From Bacteroidaceae bacterium (lineage in GTDB: Bacteria > Bacteroidota > Bacteroidia > Bacteroidales > Bacteroidaceae), in contig JAGCPY010000058.1 of NCBI GenBank assembly GCA_017965425.1, positions 1 to 41,893 of the forward strand: a stretch of 41,893 nt of DNA, given 5' to 3'. The notes below the pieces were generated by a model. It saw only the letters and a list, made by a program, of their open reading frames with translations, made no database searches and was not told the DNA's origin. How positions within the stretch are numbered: the first letter of the stretch is position 1; every line of letters begins with the position of its first letter. Position numbers and translations under genes: made by a program. Positions 26,871 through 35,335 of this stretch are shown here, piece by piece.

Positions 26871-26885
26871 ACCCCCCTTCCCACC

Positions 26886-27896
26886 ATGAAAATCGGTCAT
26901 CTCGACTTAGGCAACCGACCCGTCTTTCTCGCACCCATGGAAGACGTCACAGACATTGGCTTTCGTCTCCTCTGCCGGCAGATGGGAGCCGCTATGGTGT
27001 ATTCCGAATTCGTAGCCGCCGACGCCCTCGTCCACATGGTCAACAAAAGCTTGCAAAAACTGCAAGTCTGCGAACAGGAACGACCCGTCGCCATACAAAT
27101 CTACGGCAAGGAACCGGGGCCTATGGCAGACGCCGCACGCATCGTCGTAGAGCAAGCACACCCCGACGTACTCGACCTCAACTTCGGATGCCCCGTCAAG
27201 AAAATAGCCGGCAAAGGAGCTGGAGCAGGCATGCTGCAGAACGTGCCCAAACTCCTCGAAATCACGCGTGCCGTCGTCGATGCCGTCGGCAACCAAGTTC
27301 CCGTCACCGTCAAGACACGACTGGGATGGGACCAGCAACACATCATCATCCACACCCTCGCCGAGCAACTGCAAGACTGCGGCATCTCAGCACTCACCAT
27401 TCATGGCCGCACACGCTCACAACTCTACTCCGACAACGCCGACTGGACACCCATCGCACAAGTAAAAAGTAATCCACGAATCAACATACCCATCATCGGA
27501 AACGGAGACATCACATCGCCACAGCTGGCACAACAAGCCTTCGAACAATACCACGTGGACGCCATCATGGTCGGAAGAGCCACCTTCGGAAGACCCTGGA
27601 TATTCAAGGAAATCGTCGAACAACTGGACGGACAGACACCCTCACCCCTCACGACAGATTGGAAACTCGACATCCTCAAACAACAAGTGCTCACCTCCGT
27701 TGAACGGCTCAACGAACTCAGCGGCATACGCCACATCCGGCGCCATCTCGCCGCATCACCACTCTTCAAAGGCATTCCAGACTTCCGCCAGACACGAATC
27801 AAAATGCTACAGGCAGACACCGTCCAGCAACTCTTCGAAGTCATGGAATACACACGCCAACTGCTCCACCAGCAAGAAAAAGCCCAGACCCTCTGA
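26886..27896 (+). CDS. dusB: tRNA-dihydrouridine synthase (DusB family)
   Basis: Flavoenzyme that reduces uridine to dihydrouridine in tRNA using NADPH. From the ATG at 26886 the protein has 336 residues and starts MKIGHLDLGNRPVFLAPMEDVTD, the usual FMN-binding TIM-barrel opening. The catalytic Cys is in LNFGCPVKKIAGKGAGAGML, and the FMN phosphate region includes TIHGRTRSQLYSDNADW, GNGDI and MVGRATFGRPW. A C-terminal helical domain follows (HIRRHLAASPLFKGIPDFRQ). The ATG at 26844 is rejected because it lies in the terminator stem. The gene lies 84 bp behind glmM and probably has a promoter in that interval that I cannot define. Confidence 0.93.
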   Translation: MKIGHLDLGNRPVFLAPMEDVTDIGFRLLCRQMGAAMVYSEFVAADALVHMVNKSLQKLQVCEQERPVAIQIYGKEPGPMADAARIVVEQAHPDVLDLNFGCPVKKIAGKGAGAGMLQNVPKLLEITRAVVDAVGNQVPVTVKTRLGWDQQHIIIHTLAEQLQDCGISALTIHGRTRSQLYSDNADWTPIAQVKSNPRINIPIIGNGDITSPQLAQQAFEQYHVDAIMVGRATFGRPWIFKEIVEQLDGQTPSPLTTDWKLDILKQQVLTSVERLNELSGIRHIRRHLAASPLFKGIPDFRQTRIKMLQADTVQQLFEVMEYTRQLLHQQEKAQTL

Positions 27897-28224
27897 GCAC
27901 TCCCCCACCCCACCTACTTCCTTCGACAACTGACAAACCCTGTCCTCCGCGCGCTCATGATGCTGCGTCTCGGAAAGCAGGGCAGGCAGTGTGTGGACAT
28001 GCAGCCAAGCAGTCACTTGTATAGGCACCTATATTTTCTGCTTAGACTTCCTGGACAGACGGATTTTTTCCGAAGATTGATACCGATTTCCTCTTCAACA
28101 CGCGGAAAAGACGAAAAGTCTTTCGTGCGTTTCGATGTTGAACCATGAAGAATGTTTTGCGGGCTGAACACTTCGCGAAGGATGTGTTCAGCCCGCAGGC
28201 TATATTCCCGATGAGAAAAGGGGA
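27897..28224. other. Intergenic region between convergent dusB and fumarase genes
   Basis: These 328 bp hold a 13-bp perfect hairpin at 28159-28196 and a weaker one around 28107-28123 (AAAGAC with GTCTTT). A 63-codon frame at 27957-28148 has no recognisable features, promoter or ribosome site. I see no RNA gene. Confidence 0.6.
28159..28196 (-). terminator. Stem-loop downstream of fumarase
   Basis: GCGGGCTGAACAC (28159-28171) pairs perfectly with 28184-28196 around a 12-nt loop. It lies 28 bp past the fumarase stop. No U-run follows on the minus strand, so it may protect the 3' end or end transcription with help from other factors. Confidence 0.55.
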
Positions 28225-29871
28225 TTAGTTCTTGCAGCAGAGAGGTTTCAGCTGCTTGAAGAAGTCGTTGCCCTTGTCATCGACGAGGATGAAGGCGGGG
28301 AAGTCCTCGACTTCAATCTTCCAAATGGCTTCCATGCCGAGTTCGGGGTACTCTACGCACTCGATGCTCTTGATGCTCGACTGCGAGAGGACGGCAGCGA
28401 CTCCGCCGATGGTGCCGAGGTAGAAGCCGCCGTGCTTCTGGCAGGCGTCGGTGACCTGCTGCGAGCGGTTGCCCTTGGCTATCATCACGAGGCTGGCACC
28501 GTGGTCCTGGAACTCGTCCACGTAAGGATCCATACGGTTGGCCGTGGTGGGACCCATAGAGCCGCAGGGATAGCCTTCGGGTGTCTTGGCGGGACCGGCA
28601 TAGAGGACGGGATAGTCCTTGAAGTACTGGGGCAGGTCCTCACCGGCATCCAGACGAGCTTTCAGCTTGGCGTGGGCGATGTCGCGAGCCACGATGATGG
28701 TGCCGCGGAGGTTGACACGGGTCGAGACGGGGTACTTGGTCAGCTCGGCACGCACGGCGTCGATGCCCTTGCTGAGGTCAATCTCGACACCCTTGCCTCC
28801 TTCACCCGGACGGCGCAGTGCTTCGGGGATGAGTTCGGTGGGGTTGCTGTCCATGACTTCGAGCCAGATACCGTCGCGATTGATCTTGGCCTTGATGTTG
28901 CGGTCGGCAGAGCAGCTGACGCCCATGCCGATGGGACACGATGCACCGTGACGCGGCAGACGGATGACGCGAATGTCGTGGGCCATGTACTTGCCGCCAA
29001 ACTGCGCGCCGAGGCCGATATTATGGGCTTCGCGGATGAGCTTCTTCTCGAGGTCGATGTCGCGGAAGGCACGTCCTGTCTCATCGCCCGTGGTGGGCAG
29101 GCTGTCGTAGTACTTAATGGAGGCGAGCTTGACGGTGAGAAGGTTCTTCTCTGCCGAGGTGCCGCCGATGACGAAAGCGATGTGGTAAGGGGGGCAGGCT
29201 GCCGTGCCGAGGCTCTTCATCTTCTCGACGAGGAAGGGGATGAGGGTGCCCTCGTTCTGGATGGTGGCCTTGGTCATCGGATAGAAGTAGGTCTTGTTGG
29301 CCGAGCCACCGCCCTTGGCCACCATGACGAAGCGGTACTCAGCGCCCTCGGTGGCTTCGATATCGATCTGCGCGGGAAGGTTGCAGCGCGTGTTGACCTC
29401 GTCGTACATGGTCAGGGGAGCGTTCTGGGAGTAGCGTAGGTTGTCCTGGGTGAAGGTGTTGAAGACGCCTCGCGAGAGGGCCTCCTCATCCTCGAAGCCT
29501 GTCCAGACCTGCTGCCCCTTCTCGCCGTGGATGATGGCGGTGCCGGTGTCCTGGCAGAAGGGGAGGACGCCCTTGGCTGCCGTCTCGGCATTGCGCAGGA
29601 ACTGGAGGGCGACGTACTTGTCGTTCTCGGAAGCTTCGGGGTCGGTGAGGATGGCTGCCACCTGCTCGTTGTGCTCGCGGCGCAGCATGAACTCCACATC
29701 GTGGAAGGCCTGCTGTGCCAGCAGGGTCAGGGCTTCCGGGGAAACCTTGACAATCTCCTTGCCCTCGAAGGTGGAGGTGGTGATGCCTTCCTTCGAGAGG
29801 AGGCGATACTGTGTCTTGTCTTCTCCGAGCTGGAACATCGGAGCGTACTTGAAAGTGATTGGATTGGCCAT
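28225..29871 (-). CDS. fumA: Class I fumarate hydratase ([4Fe-4S], fused alpha and beta parts)
   Basis: Oxygen-sensitive cytoplasmic enzyme interconverting fumarate and malate; it works with mdh in the anaerobic reductive pathway. The 548-aa length and order match single-chain class I fumarases. Candidate cluster cysteines lie in [17 protein letters not shown] and [18 protein letters not shown]. The C-terminal beta part contains [19 protein letters not shown] and [13 protein letters not shown], with the signature for swivelling-domain substrate binding. It begins 42 bp after the cupin lipoprotein gene and probably shares its transcript. The ATG at 29871 gives the expected N-terminus. Confidence 0.95.
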   Translation of the reverse strand: MANPITFKYAPMFQLGEDKTQYRLLSKEGITTSTFEGKEIVKVSPEALTLLAQQAFHDVEFMLRREHNEQVAAILTDPEASENDKYVALQFLRNAETAAKGVLPFCQDTGTAIIHGEKGQQVWTGFEDEEALSRGVFNTFTQDNLRYSQNAPLTMYDEVNTRCNLPAQIDIEATEGAEYRFVMVAKGGGSANKTYFYPMTKATIQNEGTLIPFLVEKMKSLGTAACPPYHIAFVIGGTSAEKNLLTVKLASIKYYDSLPTTGDETGRAFRDIDLEKKLIREAHNIGLGAQFGGKYMAHDIRVIRLPRHGASCPIGMGVSCSADRNIKAKINRDGIWLEVMDSNPTELIPEALRRPGEGGKGVEIDLSKGIDAVRAELTKYPVSTRVNLRGTIIVARDIAHAKLKARLDAGEDLPQYFKDYPVLYAGPAKTPEGYPCGSMGPTTANRMDPYVDEFQDHGASLVMIAKGNRSQQVTDACQKHGGFYLGTIGGVAAVLSQSSIKSIECVEYPELGMEAIWKIEVEDFPAFILVDDKGNDFFKQLKPLCCKN

Positions 29872-29913
29872 ATTGAGTTTAGTGTTAGGTGTGTTCTAAA
29901 AATGAGCTTTCAT

Positions 29914-30384
29914 CTAATCTAAGGGTATTTCCGGGTGCTGCACAGCCAGTGGCATGTCCTTCTGCGAGAGGTAGAACATGTAGAGGATGACGGGCTTCGT
30001 GCCTCGGTTCTCGCCGTGGTGGATTGTGTTCACCATCTCCACGACAGCCTCGCCCTCATGCACCGTCTTCTCTTTGCCGTCCTGCCCGATGATGGTCAGT
30101 TCACCCTGAACAAGTATGCCGTAGTTTATCACGGGATGGTGGTGCCAACCCAGCTTCTTGCCTGCAGGGAAGACATATTTTACCGCCACCAGTTCGGGGC
30201 GTCCTTGGAAATAGTCGGGCAGCTCCACGCCGTCCCAGCTCTGGCTGGTGCGGATCAGTTCGGTGGATTGCACCTGCTGTGTAGGGTCATCATTGTTGAC
30301 ACAAGCCTTTTTGCAGCTTGTCAACAGGTTTGTGCCACAAATGGTAAGGATGGCGGCAAGCATCCATAGTTTTGTCTGTTTCAT
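29914..30384 (-). CDS. Cupin-domain lipoprotein
   Basis: The 156-aa protein has a lipoprotein signal peptide with lipobox LLTSC (Cys24) followed by KKAC, and a single cupin barrel: motif 1 is GWHHHPVINYGILVQGELTI, with metal-ligand histidines, and motif 2 is EMVNTIHHGENRGTKP. The family includes small metal-binding enzymes and sugar or stress-response proteins; the substrate cannot be told. Being lipid-anchored, it acts in the periplasm or at the outer membrane. It has its own strong promoter at 30488-30518 and is followed after 42 bp by fumarase, an unusual pairing. Confidence 0.85.
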   Translation of the reverse strand: MKQTKLWMLAAILTICGTNLLTSCKKACVNNDDPTQQVQSTELIRTSQSWDGVELPDYFQGRPELVAVKYVFPAGKKLGWHHHPVINYGILVQGELTIIGQDGKEKTVHEGEAVVEMVNTIHHGENRGTKPVILYMFYLSQKDMPLAVQHPEIPLD

Positions 30385-30696
30385 ATCATTTTTAATAAAG
30401 AGAGTGCATAAAAAACATGTTGAGCACCAGTTCGGGACCGAGAGCTTTCTTCATGAATCTAAGCATTGAGCGATTTGCTTTTCGCCACAAAGGTAGCCCT
30501 TTTTCAGCAATGGGCAAAAGAAATGACCACTTTTCGTCTTTCTTTCCCCCATTTGTTACCATGAATGTTCAAAAACACACAACAACATCCACCTGTAGAG
30601 CCTGTTTGAACGCTCATGCCGCGAATGTGTCCATCAACAGGAGAATACGATAGTTGGCAATCGATGCTGTCATGGAATGAAGAGGATTCTTCTCGA
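30385..30696. other. Intergenic region between ftsZ and the cupin gene
   Basis: These 312 bp contain the promoter and about 97 nt of leader for the cupin gene (30488-30518). From 30520 to 30696 I see only weak secondary structure, for example CCTGTT and AACAGG around 30602-30642. No terminator with a U-run is visible for ftsZ and no short gene is supported. Confidence 0.6.
30488..30518 (-). promoter_or_regulatory. Bacteroidetes-type promoter for the cupin-fumarase unit
   Basis: On the minus strand TTTG at 30518-30515, a 19-nt spacer and TACCTTTG at 30495-30488 form a full consensus match. The predicted leader is about 97 nt. Confidence 0.8.
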
Positions 30697-32070
30697 TCAG
30701 TCCTCAGTCAGTTTCATCAGCCAATCCTTGGCCTTGTCGAGGAAAGATTTGAGGCGCATGGGTTCTTTTGCGGGCTGCTCGTCTGTCTCGGGTTCTCCAT
30801 CTGCAACTTCTTCTGTCACTCCATCTGTCATTTCTGACGAGGGAGTGCCCTTCTCTTCCTGTTCCGGGATGTCATCGAACTCCAGTTGGGGTTCAATGAC
30901 GGTTCTCACGGGCACTTTGGGAGAAGCATATAACTGTTGCATGATATGATGGAAATATTCGTCGTCCTTGACAGCTGTATCGTGCCCGTCCTTTTCCACT
31001 TTCATCTCGTGAGCCATCGCTGCCGCCAGGATGATGACTTTGGCATCTTTGCCGAGTGTGTTGTCAGTGGATGTGCCCCAGATGACGTCGATGTCTGGAT
31101 CCAACTGCTTCATGAACTCCTCAATCTCTTTCATTTCATCAAAATACAAAGGCTCCTCCTCACTCGTATAGACATCAAACAAGATGCGTTGTGCACGCCC
31201 GATGTCGTTGCCATAGAGCAAAGGCGAGTCCAAAGCCTGAATGATGGCCCGTTCCACACGATGGTCGCCGCTTGCACGTCCTGCCGCCATGATGGCATCT
31301 CCACCGTTCTTCATCGTCGTCTCCACGTCGCGGAAATCCAGGTTAATGTCGCCGTCTGTGTGCAACGTAATCAGTTCCGAAATGCTTTTGGCCGCATCCT
31401 TCAGTATGTTGTCGGCATCTTTGAACTTGTCCTTCATCGGGATGCGTTGTTTCCCGCCATCTGGAAGCACTTTGACGGTTCCGCCTGTCAGTTTGTCGTT
31501 CTGAATCACCAACAGCGCATCCACATATTTGCGCATCTCCTCCATCCCTCGCAGGGCCTTCATGATCTTTTGCCGGCCTTCGAAAGAGAAGGGAATGGTG
31601 ACAATGCCGATGGTCAAGATTCCCATCTCCTTAGCCACTTGTGCTACAATCGGAGCAGCGCCCGTACCCGTGCCACCGCCCATGGACGCTGTGACGAAAA
31701 CCATCTTCGTGCCGTCGTCCAGCAACGCCTTTATTCTGTCTCGCGTGTGTTCGGCCTCCTCGCGTCCCTTGTCAGGGTTGCCGCCAGCGCCTAAGCCGTC
31801 GGCCCCCAGCTGCAACTTCACTGGCACGGGACAGCGCGTCAGCTGTTGGCTATCCGTGTTACATGCCGCGTAAGTCACGTTCGTAATGCCTTCCAGATAC
31901 ATGTTCCGCACCGCATTACAGCCTCCTCCTCCCACGCCCAACACCTTGATGATGCCGATGGACGTGTCTTTGGGCAAGTTGTTGAAATTGATGCCCGTCT
32001 CTTTTTCGTTGCCCGAATCAGCAACCTGCTGAGAATCTGCATTCTCAGCCATTCCATTAAACTTAATCAT
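30697..32070 (-). CDS. ftsZ: Cell-division GTPase FtsZ (solitary, divergent copy)
   Basis: From the ATG at 32070 the product has 457 residues; a start at 32130 would overlap the promoter. The tubulin-like GTPase core is complete: KVLGVGGGGCNAVRNM, the signature loop TASMGGGTGTGAAP, and the T7 catalytic loop GDINLDFRDVETTM with its acidic residues. Departures from textbook FtsZ are Ser in place of Gly before MGGGTGTG and a longer segment after the NDKL motif (GGTVKVLPDGGKQ). The C-terminal 110 residues are an acidic linker ending in a basic amphipathic helix (RLKSFLDKAKDWLMKL) instead of the IPAFLRK-type peptide. It forms the division ring. The usual ftsQ-ftsA neighbours are absent: the upstream gene is a glycosidase. 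Confidence 0.9.
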   Translation of the reverse strand: MIKFNGMAENADSQQVADSGNEKETGINFNNLPKDTSIGIIKVLGVGGGGCNAVRNMYLEGITNVTYAACNTDSQQLTRCPVPVKLQLGADGLGAGGNPDKGREEAEHTRDRIKALLDDGTKMVFVTASMGGGTGTGAAPIVAQVAKEMGILTIGIVTIPFSFEGRQKIMKALRGMEEMRKYVDALLVIQNDKLTGGTVKVLPDGGKQRIPMKDKFKDADNILKDAAKSISELITLHTDGDINLDFRDVETTMKNGGDAIMAAGRASGDHRVERAIIQALDSPLLYGNDIGRAQRILFDVYTSEEEPLYFDEMKEIEEFMKQLDPDIDVIWGTSTDNTLGKDAKVIILAAAMAHEMKVEKDGHDTAVKDDEYFHHIMQQLYASPKVPVRTVIEPQLEFDDIPEQEEKGTPSSEMTDGVTEEVADGEPETDEQPAKEPMRLKSFLDKAKDWLMKLTED

Positions 32071-32127
32071 AACTTTTCTACTCCTTATAAAATGATGTTC
32101 AAAGCCCGTAGGGGAAATATTGCGCAG

Positions 32128-32159
32128 CAAAGTTAAGGCAATGTTTCCACACCTGCAAG
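32128..32159 (-). promoter_or_regulatory. Bacteroidetes-type promoter for ftsZ
   Basis: On the minus strand CTTG at 32159-32156, a 20-nt spacer and TAACTTTG at 32135-32128 match the consensus with one mismatch in the upstream box. It gives a leader of about 50 nt and makes the ATG at 32070 the first usable start. Confidence 0.7.
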
Positions 32160-32295
32160 TGATTCCCCAAAAATAATTTGCAAGACTTTTTTTTTGAAAA
32201 CTTGTCTGCTTTTTGCGGTATCAGACAAACGCCTCTTCACTGGCTTCCGAATACATGGGTTCAGGACGCTTCCGCAGACGCCACTACGAAGTATT

Positions 32296-32328
32296 CCTCT
32301 CAGGATTTTTCAAAACCATCCTGAGAGG
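32296..32328 (-). terminator. Stem-loop downstream of the GH30 gene
   Basis: CCTCTCAGGAT (32296-32306) pairs perfectly with ATCCTGAGAGG (32318-32328) around an 11-nt loop. It lies 23 bp past the stop codon. The U-run that would make it a standard terminator is missing. Confidence 0.55.
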
Positions 32329-32350
32329 GAGGATATCCCCCGCACAATGT

Positions 32351-34858
32351 TCATTTCTGAATCATTCTCCTCTCCCCATTTCTGCATACCACATAGATAC
32401 CACGAGGCAACTGTCGCCAAGCGCTCTCGGTGGCGGCACCGCTCAGTACACATCGGCCAGCCAGGTCATAGACACCTGTGGTGCAGGTGGCATTTCGTAA
32501 ATCTTGCAAGCGCTCTGTCAGTTGGTAGATACCTGTTTCATCACCCCGACTACGCAGCGGGCATAGCATCCACTGACGATGGGTGGGCGTGTCGGTGTCA
32601 GCCGTATATTGCCACGTGCACACGGTGGTTCCCGCATTGCTGTTGGCATTGCTGAGGTCAAGGGAGTAACTGCGATGGCGATTGGGGGAAATCTTGTAGT
32701 AGGGCAGGTCGATGGCTTCTACGTAGAACTGCTGTTCGGAAGATGTCGAAGTCTGTGCTGTCAGTTTCTGTGAGCCGGAAGCTCTGAAAGAAGTCAGTCG
32801 CTGGCCACGCGCATTTTCGAGGATGAATGGCCCTCCGTTATTGGCTGTAGAACCGTCAGCCGTTTTGAGCTTCCAGCGCTGATCCTCGCCATACGTGGTG
32901 TTCTCAATGGTCACTGCTCCGTTAGCTGCGGCAGTCAGGGCCATGGTCAGGTTGTGGCGTGGCACGATGATGTATTCCACGTCTTCCTCAAGCTGCTCTC
33001 CGGCAGTAATGCCGCCCACCGGCAACACAAGTGTGGTGATGCTCTGTGTGGGAAGCTTGACCATGAGCGAGAAGCCGTTGAGCTTAAAGTCTTTCACGCT
33101 CTTCAAACTTTCCGTCGAAGACGTACGATAGGCTTTGATGGCACTGGCATTGGGCAAGCCGGCAAACTGCGACAGATCGACACAGTGATAGGCCAGGCTG
33201 CCCTCGTTCAGCAGCACCAGCACGAGCGTGTCCTGCGCCTCGTTCATGGCAGCCAGCGACTGGTCGTTGAGCGATGCCACGATGTTGTAGCCGCTCTTGA
33301 TGAAACGTGAGCATTGCTGGCGCACGTAGAAGTTCTTCACCTTCGAGTAGCTCTGCTCTTTGAAGCTGCCTCGTATGGTGCACCACTGATCGTTGGCTTC
33401 TTCCATATACTGCCAGTCTATCCACGTCTCGGGTTGCAGGTAACGCATATCGTCGAACAGCTTTTGCGTGAGGCTGAGGTTGCCGCCGATGCCGTTGCCA
33501 CCGGCTCCCACCTCGCTCATCCACAGTGGGATATTGTCCTGATGAGCTAGGAATGCCATGTGCACGCGGTCGGCGTTGCTGCCCGAATAGGTGTGCGTGT
33601 TCCATTGTCCAATCTTTGTGAGCACGCCGCCTTGCTTGTAGGCCTTGTAACCGTTCACGGCCAGTCCCACGTTGGTCTCGTCGGAAGCCGAGATGACGGT
33701 CGAAAGTCCCGAGGCATCGAGAATAGGCTTGAGCACCTTGATGAAATTCACCTGAGAAGCATAGTCGAAGTGGCAACCCTCCTGTGGACCGTTGGCGAAC
33801 CAGAAGCCGGTCACAGATTCGTTGAACGGCTCCAACGTCTTGAACTCTATTCCGTATTCATCTTTGTAATGCTTGCACACATCCACCAGATAGTGGGCAA
33901 ACTCCTCATAGAACTCGGGCTTCAGGTTGTCCTTGCCGCCGTCGGTATTGCCGCTCACGCAACCGCTGTAGGTCATGTAGTAAGGACATGAATTGCTGAA
34001 CGCCTCGAACACGGCATCGGGACGCTTCTCGCGTATCTTCAGCATAATATTACGCTGTGCCTCGTCGCGATCCCAGTGATATTCATCTCCGGAGAAATCC
34101 TTGAAACCCTCCATCTCTGCTCGGAGGCCCTTGCCGTTCCCCATGTGATGAGGGGTGCAGTTCTTGTTCTCTGGGTCGTCGCCACCGCCGATGTTATAGC
34201 GGAAATATTTGTAGTTCAGACCCGTGGGACTGGTCATCCACGTCACAATCTCATCAATCTTCCTGTCATTCCACTTGCCGCACTGGCCAGCCCACCAGCA
34301 GAGCGAGACACCCCAACCGTCGAACTTCTGACGCACAATCGAGGGAAAGACCGCATAGGAGAGCGTGTCGGTAGGCACAGTGCCGTTCACCTTGTCGCTG
34401 AAGAACCAGAAGTGCTTGATGTCCGAGCCGTTCTTGTCGGAAAACACCTTGGTGCCGGCATCGTTGCTGTCGGTTCCTATGCACTGGCCGTTGCCCTTGC
34501 AGCGAATGCGGATATATGCCCCCTGAGCCTGCTCAAACGAGAACAGCGCATCGTCGGTAGCTGAATCTGTGACAAACGACGTGTTCCATGCGTTCACCTT
34601 CGCCAGATAGCGCTGACCCATTGACTTGATATAATAATAGCCATTGCCGTCGGGCACGATGGTCATCCGCTGCGCATTGGCAACAGTGGCAGCCTCCAGC
34701 TGTCCGCTTTCATCGCTCGCCATCTTCAGGTGGTTGCCGCTGCTGTGCATCACGAACAACGTCGTGGGCGTCGTAAAACTCGTCTGAGACTGGGCGGTCA
34801 CGACCACCGCCATGCCCAGAAGGGTAAATAACAGACGTGTAAGTTCAAAGTATTTCAT
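32351..34858 (-). CDS. Exported GH30 glycosidase, endo-beta-1,6-galactanase-like, with lectin domains
   Basis: The 835-aa protein has a signal peptide (LTRLLFTLLGMAVVVTAQ), an N-terminal ricin/lectin-like domain (about 30-155), a GH30 TIM barrel with its beta side domain (about 165-620), a second ricin-like beta-trefoil (about 640-790) and a sorting-type tail (GVYDLAGRCV...GIYVVCRNGERRMIQK). QKFDGWGVSLCWWAG opens the barrel as in endo-beta-1,6-galactanases. Likely catalytic residues are Glu347 in LEPFNES (acid/base) and Glu449 in WMSEVGAGG (nucleophile). Predicted role: cleaving beta-1,6-galactan side chains such as those of arabinogalactan proteins, which would combine with the arabinofuranosidase at 17.7 kb. 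Family is firm; specificity is inference. Confidence 0.9.
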   Translation of the reverse strand: MKYFELTRLLFTLLGMAVVVTAQSQTSFTTPTTLFVMHSSGNHLKMASDESGQLEAATVANAQRMTIVPDGNGYYYIKSMGQRYLAKVNAWNTSFVTDSATDDALFSFEQAQGAYIRIRCKGNGQCIGTDSNDAGTKVFSDKNGSDIKHFWFFSDKVNGTVPTDTLSYAVFPSIVRQKFDGWGVSLCWWAGQCGKWNDRKIDEIVTWMTSPTGLNYKYFRYNIGGGDDPENKNCTPHHMGNGKGLRAEMEGFKDFSGDEYHWDRDEAQRNIMLKIREKRPDAVFEAFSNSCPYYMTYSGCVSGNTDGGKDNLKPEFYEEFAHYLVDVCKHYKDEYGIEFKTLEPFNESVTGFWFANGPQEGCHFDYASQVNFIKVLKPILDASGLSTVISASDETNVGLAVNGYKAYKQGGVLTKIGQWNTHTYSGSNADRVHMAFLAHQDNIPLWMSEVGAGGNGIGGNLSLTQKLFDDMRYLQPETWIDWQYMEEANDQWCTIRGSFKEQSYSKVKNFYVRQQCSRFIKSGYNIVASLNDQSLAAMNEAQDTLVLVLLNEGSLAYHCVDLSQFAGLPNASAIKAYRTSSTESLKSVKDFKLNGFSLMVKLPTQSITTLVLPVGGITAGEQLEEDVEYIIVPRHNLTMALTAAANGAVTIENTTYGEDQRWKLKTADGSTANNGGPFILENARGQRLTSFRASGSQKLTAQTSTSSEQQFYVEAIDLPYYKISPNRHRSYSLDLSNANSNAGTTVCTWQYTADTDTPTHRQWMLCPLRSRGDETGIYQLTERLQDLRNATCTTGVYDLAGRCVLSGAATESAWRQLPRGIYVVCRNGERRMIQK

Positions 34859-34894
34859 AGCTTATGGAAGATTCGGATGGTGAGTATATAATAA

Positions 34895-34940
34895 CCTCTC
34901 AGATGGTTCATTTCTATCAGGAACCGTTTTTCTTATAGCC
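34895..34940. repeat. Dispersed hairpin repeat, copy A
   Basis: The segment CCTCTCAGATGGTTC... with GGTTC and GAACC arms followed by GTTTTT is repeated, with changes, at 40239-40279. Here it lies in the predicted leader of the GH30 gene, in the antisense orientation for termination. Confidence 0.65.
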
Positions 34941-35015
34941 AGAACCTTATATTTGCCACCCTTGAATTGGCGACAATATCGAGTTGAACCACTCATAACT
35001 CATACTAATTTGTCG

Positions 35016-35023
35016 CAAAGATA
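35016..35023 (-). promoter_or_regulatory. Putative -7 box for the GH30 gene
   Basis: TATCTTTG on the minus strand fits TAnnTTTG; CTTG lies 22 nt upstream at 35049-35046, a slightly long spacing. The leader would be about 150 nt and contains repeat copy A. Confidence 0.5.
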
Positions 35024-35146
35024 CAACTATTTTTCTCCCTTCCTTCAAGATTCATCCCTTTTTTCAAAAAAAGAGTAATTTTCTTAGCTCATCATCGCAG
35101 CAGACTCCTCGTTTTTGCGCAATGTTACAGTTCCAATCCCTCTTGG

Positions 35147-35335
35147 TCATGATTCGTTCCTCAACTCCTGCTGCCTGATCACCTTCCGCAGGTACTCAAC
35201 CGCCTTGGGAGCCTCCTTGCGAGCGGCTTCCAACTTCTTGGCAAACTCCTCTTCTGGCATGTCAGAATTGAAATCCTCAACCAGCTCTCTCGGTTCGTTC
35301 GAAGTGTAAACCAAGACCAGTCCCTTCCTTTTCAT
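35147..35335 (-). pseudogene. Detached C-terminal part of the Pif1-like helicase
   Basis: This frame encodes 62 residues from ATG at 35335 (MKRKGLVLVYTSNEPREL...), rich in charged helix. It overlaps the helicase stop as TGATG. If one copy of the 17-bp duplication at 35356-35389 is removed, the helicase frame runs without a stop straight into it (…VRPKYNKGILSLRRLMKRKGLVLVY…). It is therefore best read as the original C-terminus of the helicase, cut off by a frameshift. It could still be translated separately through the TGATG overlap, but nothing marks it as an independent gene. Confidence 0.8.

Noticed and set aside
26844-26885. Upstream ATG extending dusB by 14 residues
   Set aside because: The ATG lies in the stem of the glmM terminator and the extension (VVVFLFTPLPT) is not family-like.
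27957-28148. 63-codon plus-strand frame between dusB and fumarase
   Set aside because: No promoter, ribosome site, motif or composition supports it.
28432-29439. Plus-strand open frame of 335 codons opposite fumarase
   Set aside because: It is a shadow of the fumarase gene and encodes no recognisable domain.
32071-32130. Upstream start extending ftsZ by 20 residues
   Set aside because: It overlaps the predicted -7 box, so it would lie upstream of the transcription start.
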